The notes beneath the pieces are model-generated. The model made no database searches. It saw only the letters and a program-made list of their open reading frames with translations, and had not been told where the DNA came from. From positions 1,489,943 to 1,533,806 of the forward strand of contig RHPI01003369.1 in NCBI GenBank assembly GCA_009103225.1: a stretch of 43,864 nt of DNA, in the 5' to 3' direction. A program made the position numbers and the translations under genes. Of the stretch, positions 43,843-43,864 are shown piece after piece; the stretch's first letter is position 1; each line of letters begins with the position of its first letter. This DNA comes from Chlorokybus atmophyticus (Eukaryota > Streptophyta > Chlorokybophyceae > Chlorokybales > Chlorokybaceae).

Positions 43843-43864
43843 CCCCCCCCCCCCCCCCCCCCCC
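43843..43864. repeat. Poly-C run at the window end
   Basis: More than twenty C residues close the window. Like the C-run before the misplaced ENGase fragment, this may be a sequencing or contig-end artefact. Confidence 0.8.

Overview
The window looks like nuclear DNA of a photosynthetic eukaryote of the green lineage (alga or early streptophyte). The reasons are a CURT1-type thylakoid protein and two other proteins with transit-like N-termini, a plastid-type RibF FAD synthetase, a hydroxyproline O-arabinosyltransferase, a plant-like mitochondrial bL20, and telo-box motifs (AAACCCTAA) in promoters. Genes are intron-rich: about 70 introns could be placed by splice-site phase and protein continuity. 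Introns are short (about 60-700 nt) and full of alternating purine/pyrimidine tracts. I cannot name the species. No tRNA, rRNA, CRISPR or prokaryotic operon structure was seen.

Layout, left to right. 1-245 is the last exon of an unrecognised tail-anchored protein (+). 1500-2397 (-) is a decayed inverted copy of the 5' exons of the gene at 4646. 2779-3831 (-) encodes a small membrane protein and lies between the two inverted arms. 4646-8704 (+) encodes a nine-exon HTTM/gamma-carboxylase-like membrane protein fused to a DCC thioredoxin-like domain that has lost its CxxC. 9999-10475 (-) is ubiquitin-eS31. 11553-13690 (+) is a membrane-anchored P-loop ATPase with a winged-helix-like tail. 14718-15931 (-) is RibF and 15962-16715 (-) a twin-CX9C COA4-like protein, with only 30 bp between them. 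17337-20447 (-) is a GH85 endo-beta-N-acetylglucosaminidase. 22367-23500 (-) is mitochondrial bL20. 23640-25309 is AT-rich and gene-free. 25310-27426 (-) is a PTC7-like PP2C phosphatase whose 5' end is lost at an assembly gap. 27524-27762 is a verbatim copy of part of the GH85 gene beside that gap, followed by a 235-bp tandem repeat. 28373-28987 (-) is a transit-peptide protein of unknown function. 29658-31878 (-) is a YlqF/RbgA-type circularly permuted GTPase. 32525-35113 (+) is a HPAT-like arabinosyltransferase preceded by a possible spliced upstream ORF. 36473-37808 (+) is CURT1. 40040-42558 (-) is COP9 signalosome subunit 1. 42949 to about 43812 (+) is a short gene of uncertain extent with a transit-like N-terminus. 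The window ends in a poly-C run.

The genes do not form a pathway. They are housekeeping and organelle genes: ubiquitin and COP9 signalosome in protein turnover; bL20m, the YlqF-type GTPase and COA4 in organelle biogenesis; CURT1 and RibF in the plastid; ENGase and HPAT in glycan metabolism. The points most worth a second look are the redox-dead DCC domain on the HTTM protein and its inverted pseudogene, a set of GC-AG introns with one donor pattern (one of them holding a perfect 15-bp palindrome), the possible spliced uORF overlapping the HPAT start, the hydrophobic N-terminus on the ENGase, the uncharacterised ATPase, and the assembly fault at 27.5-27.8 kb that removes the start of the PP2C gene.
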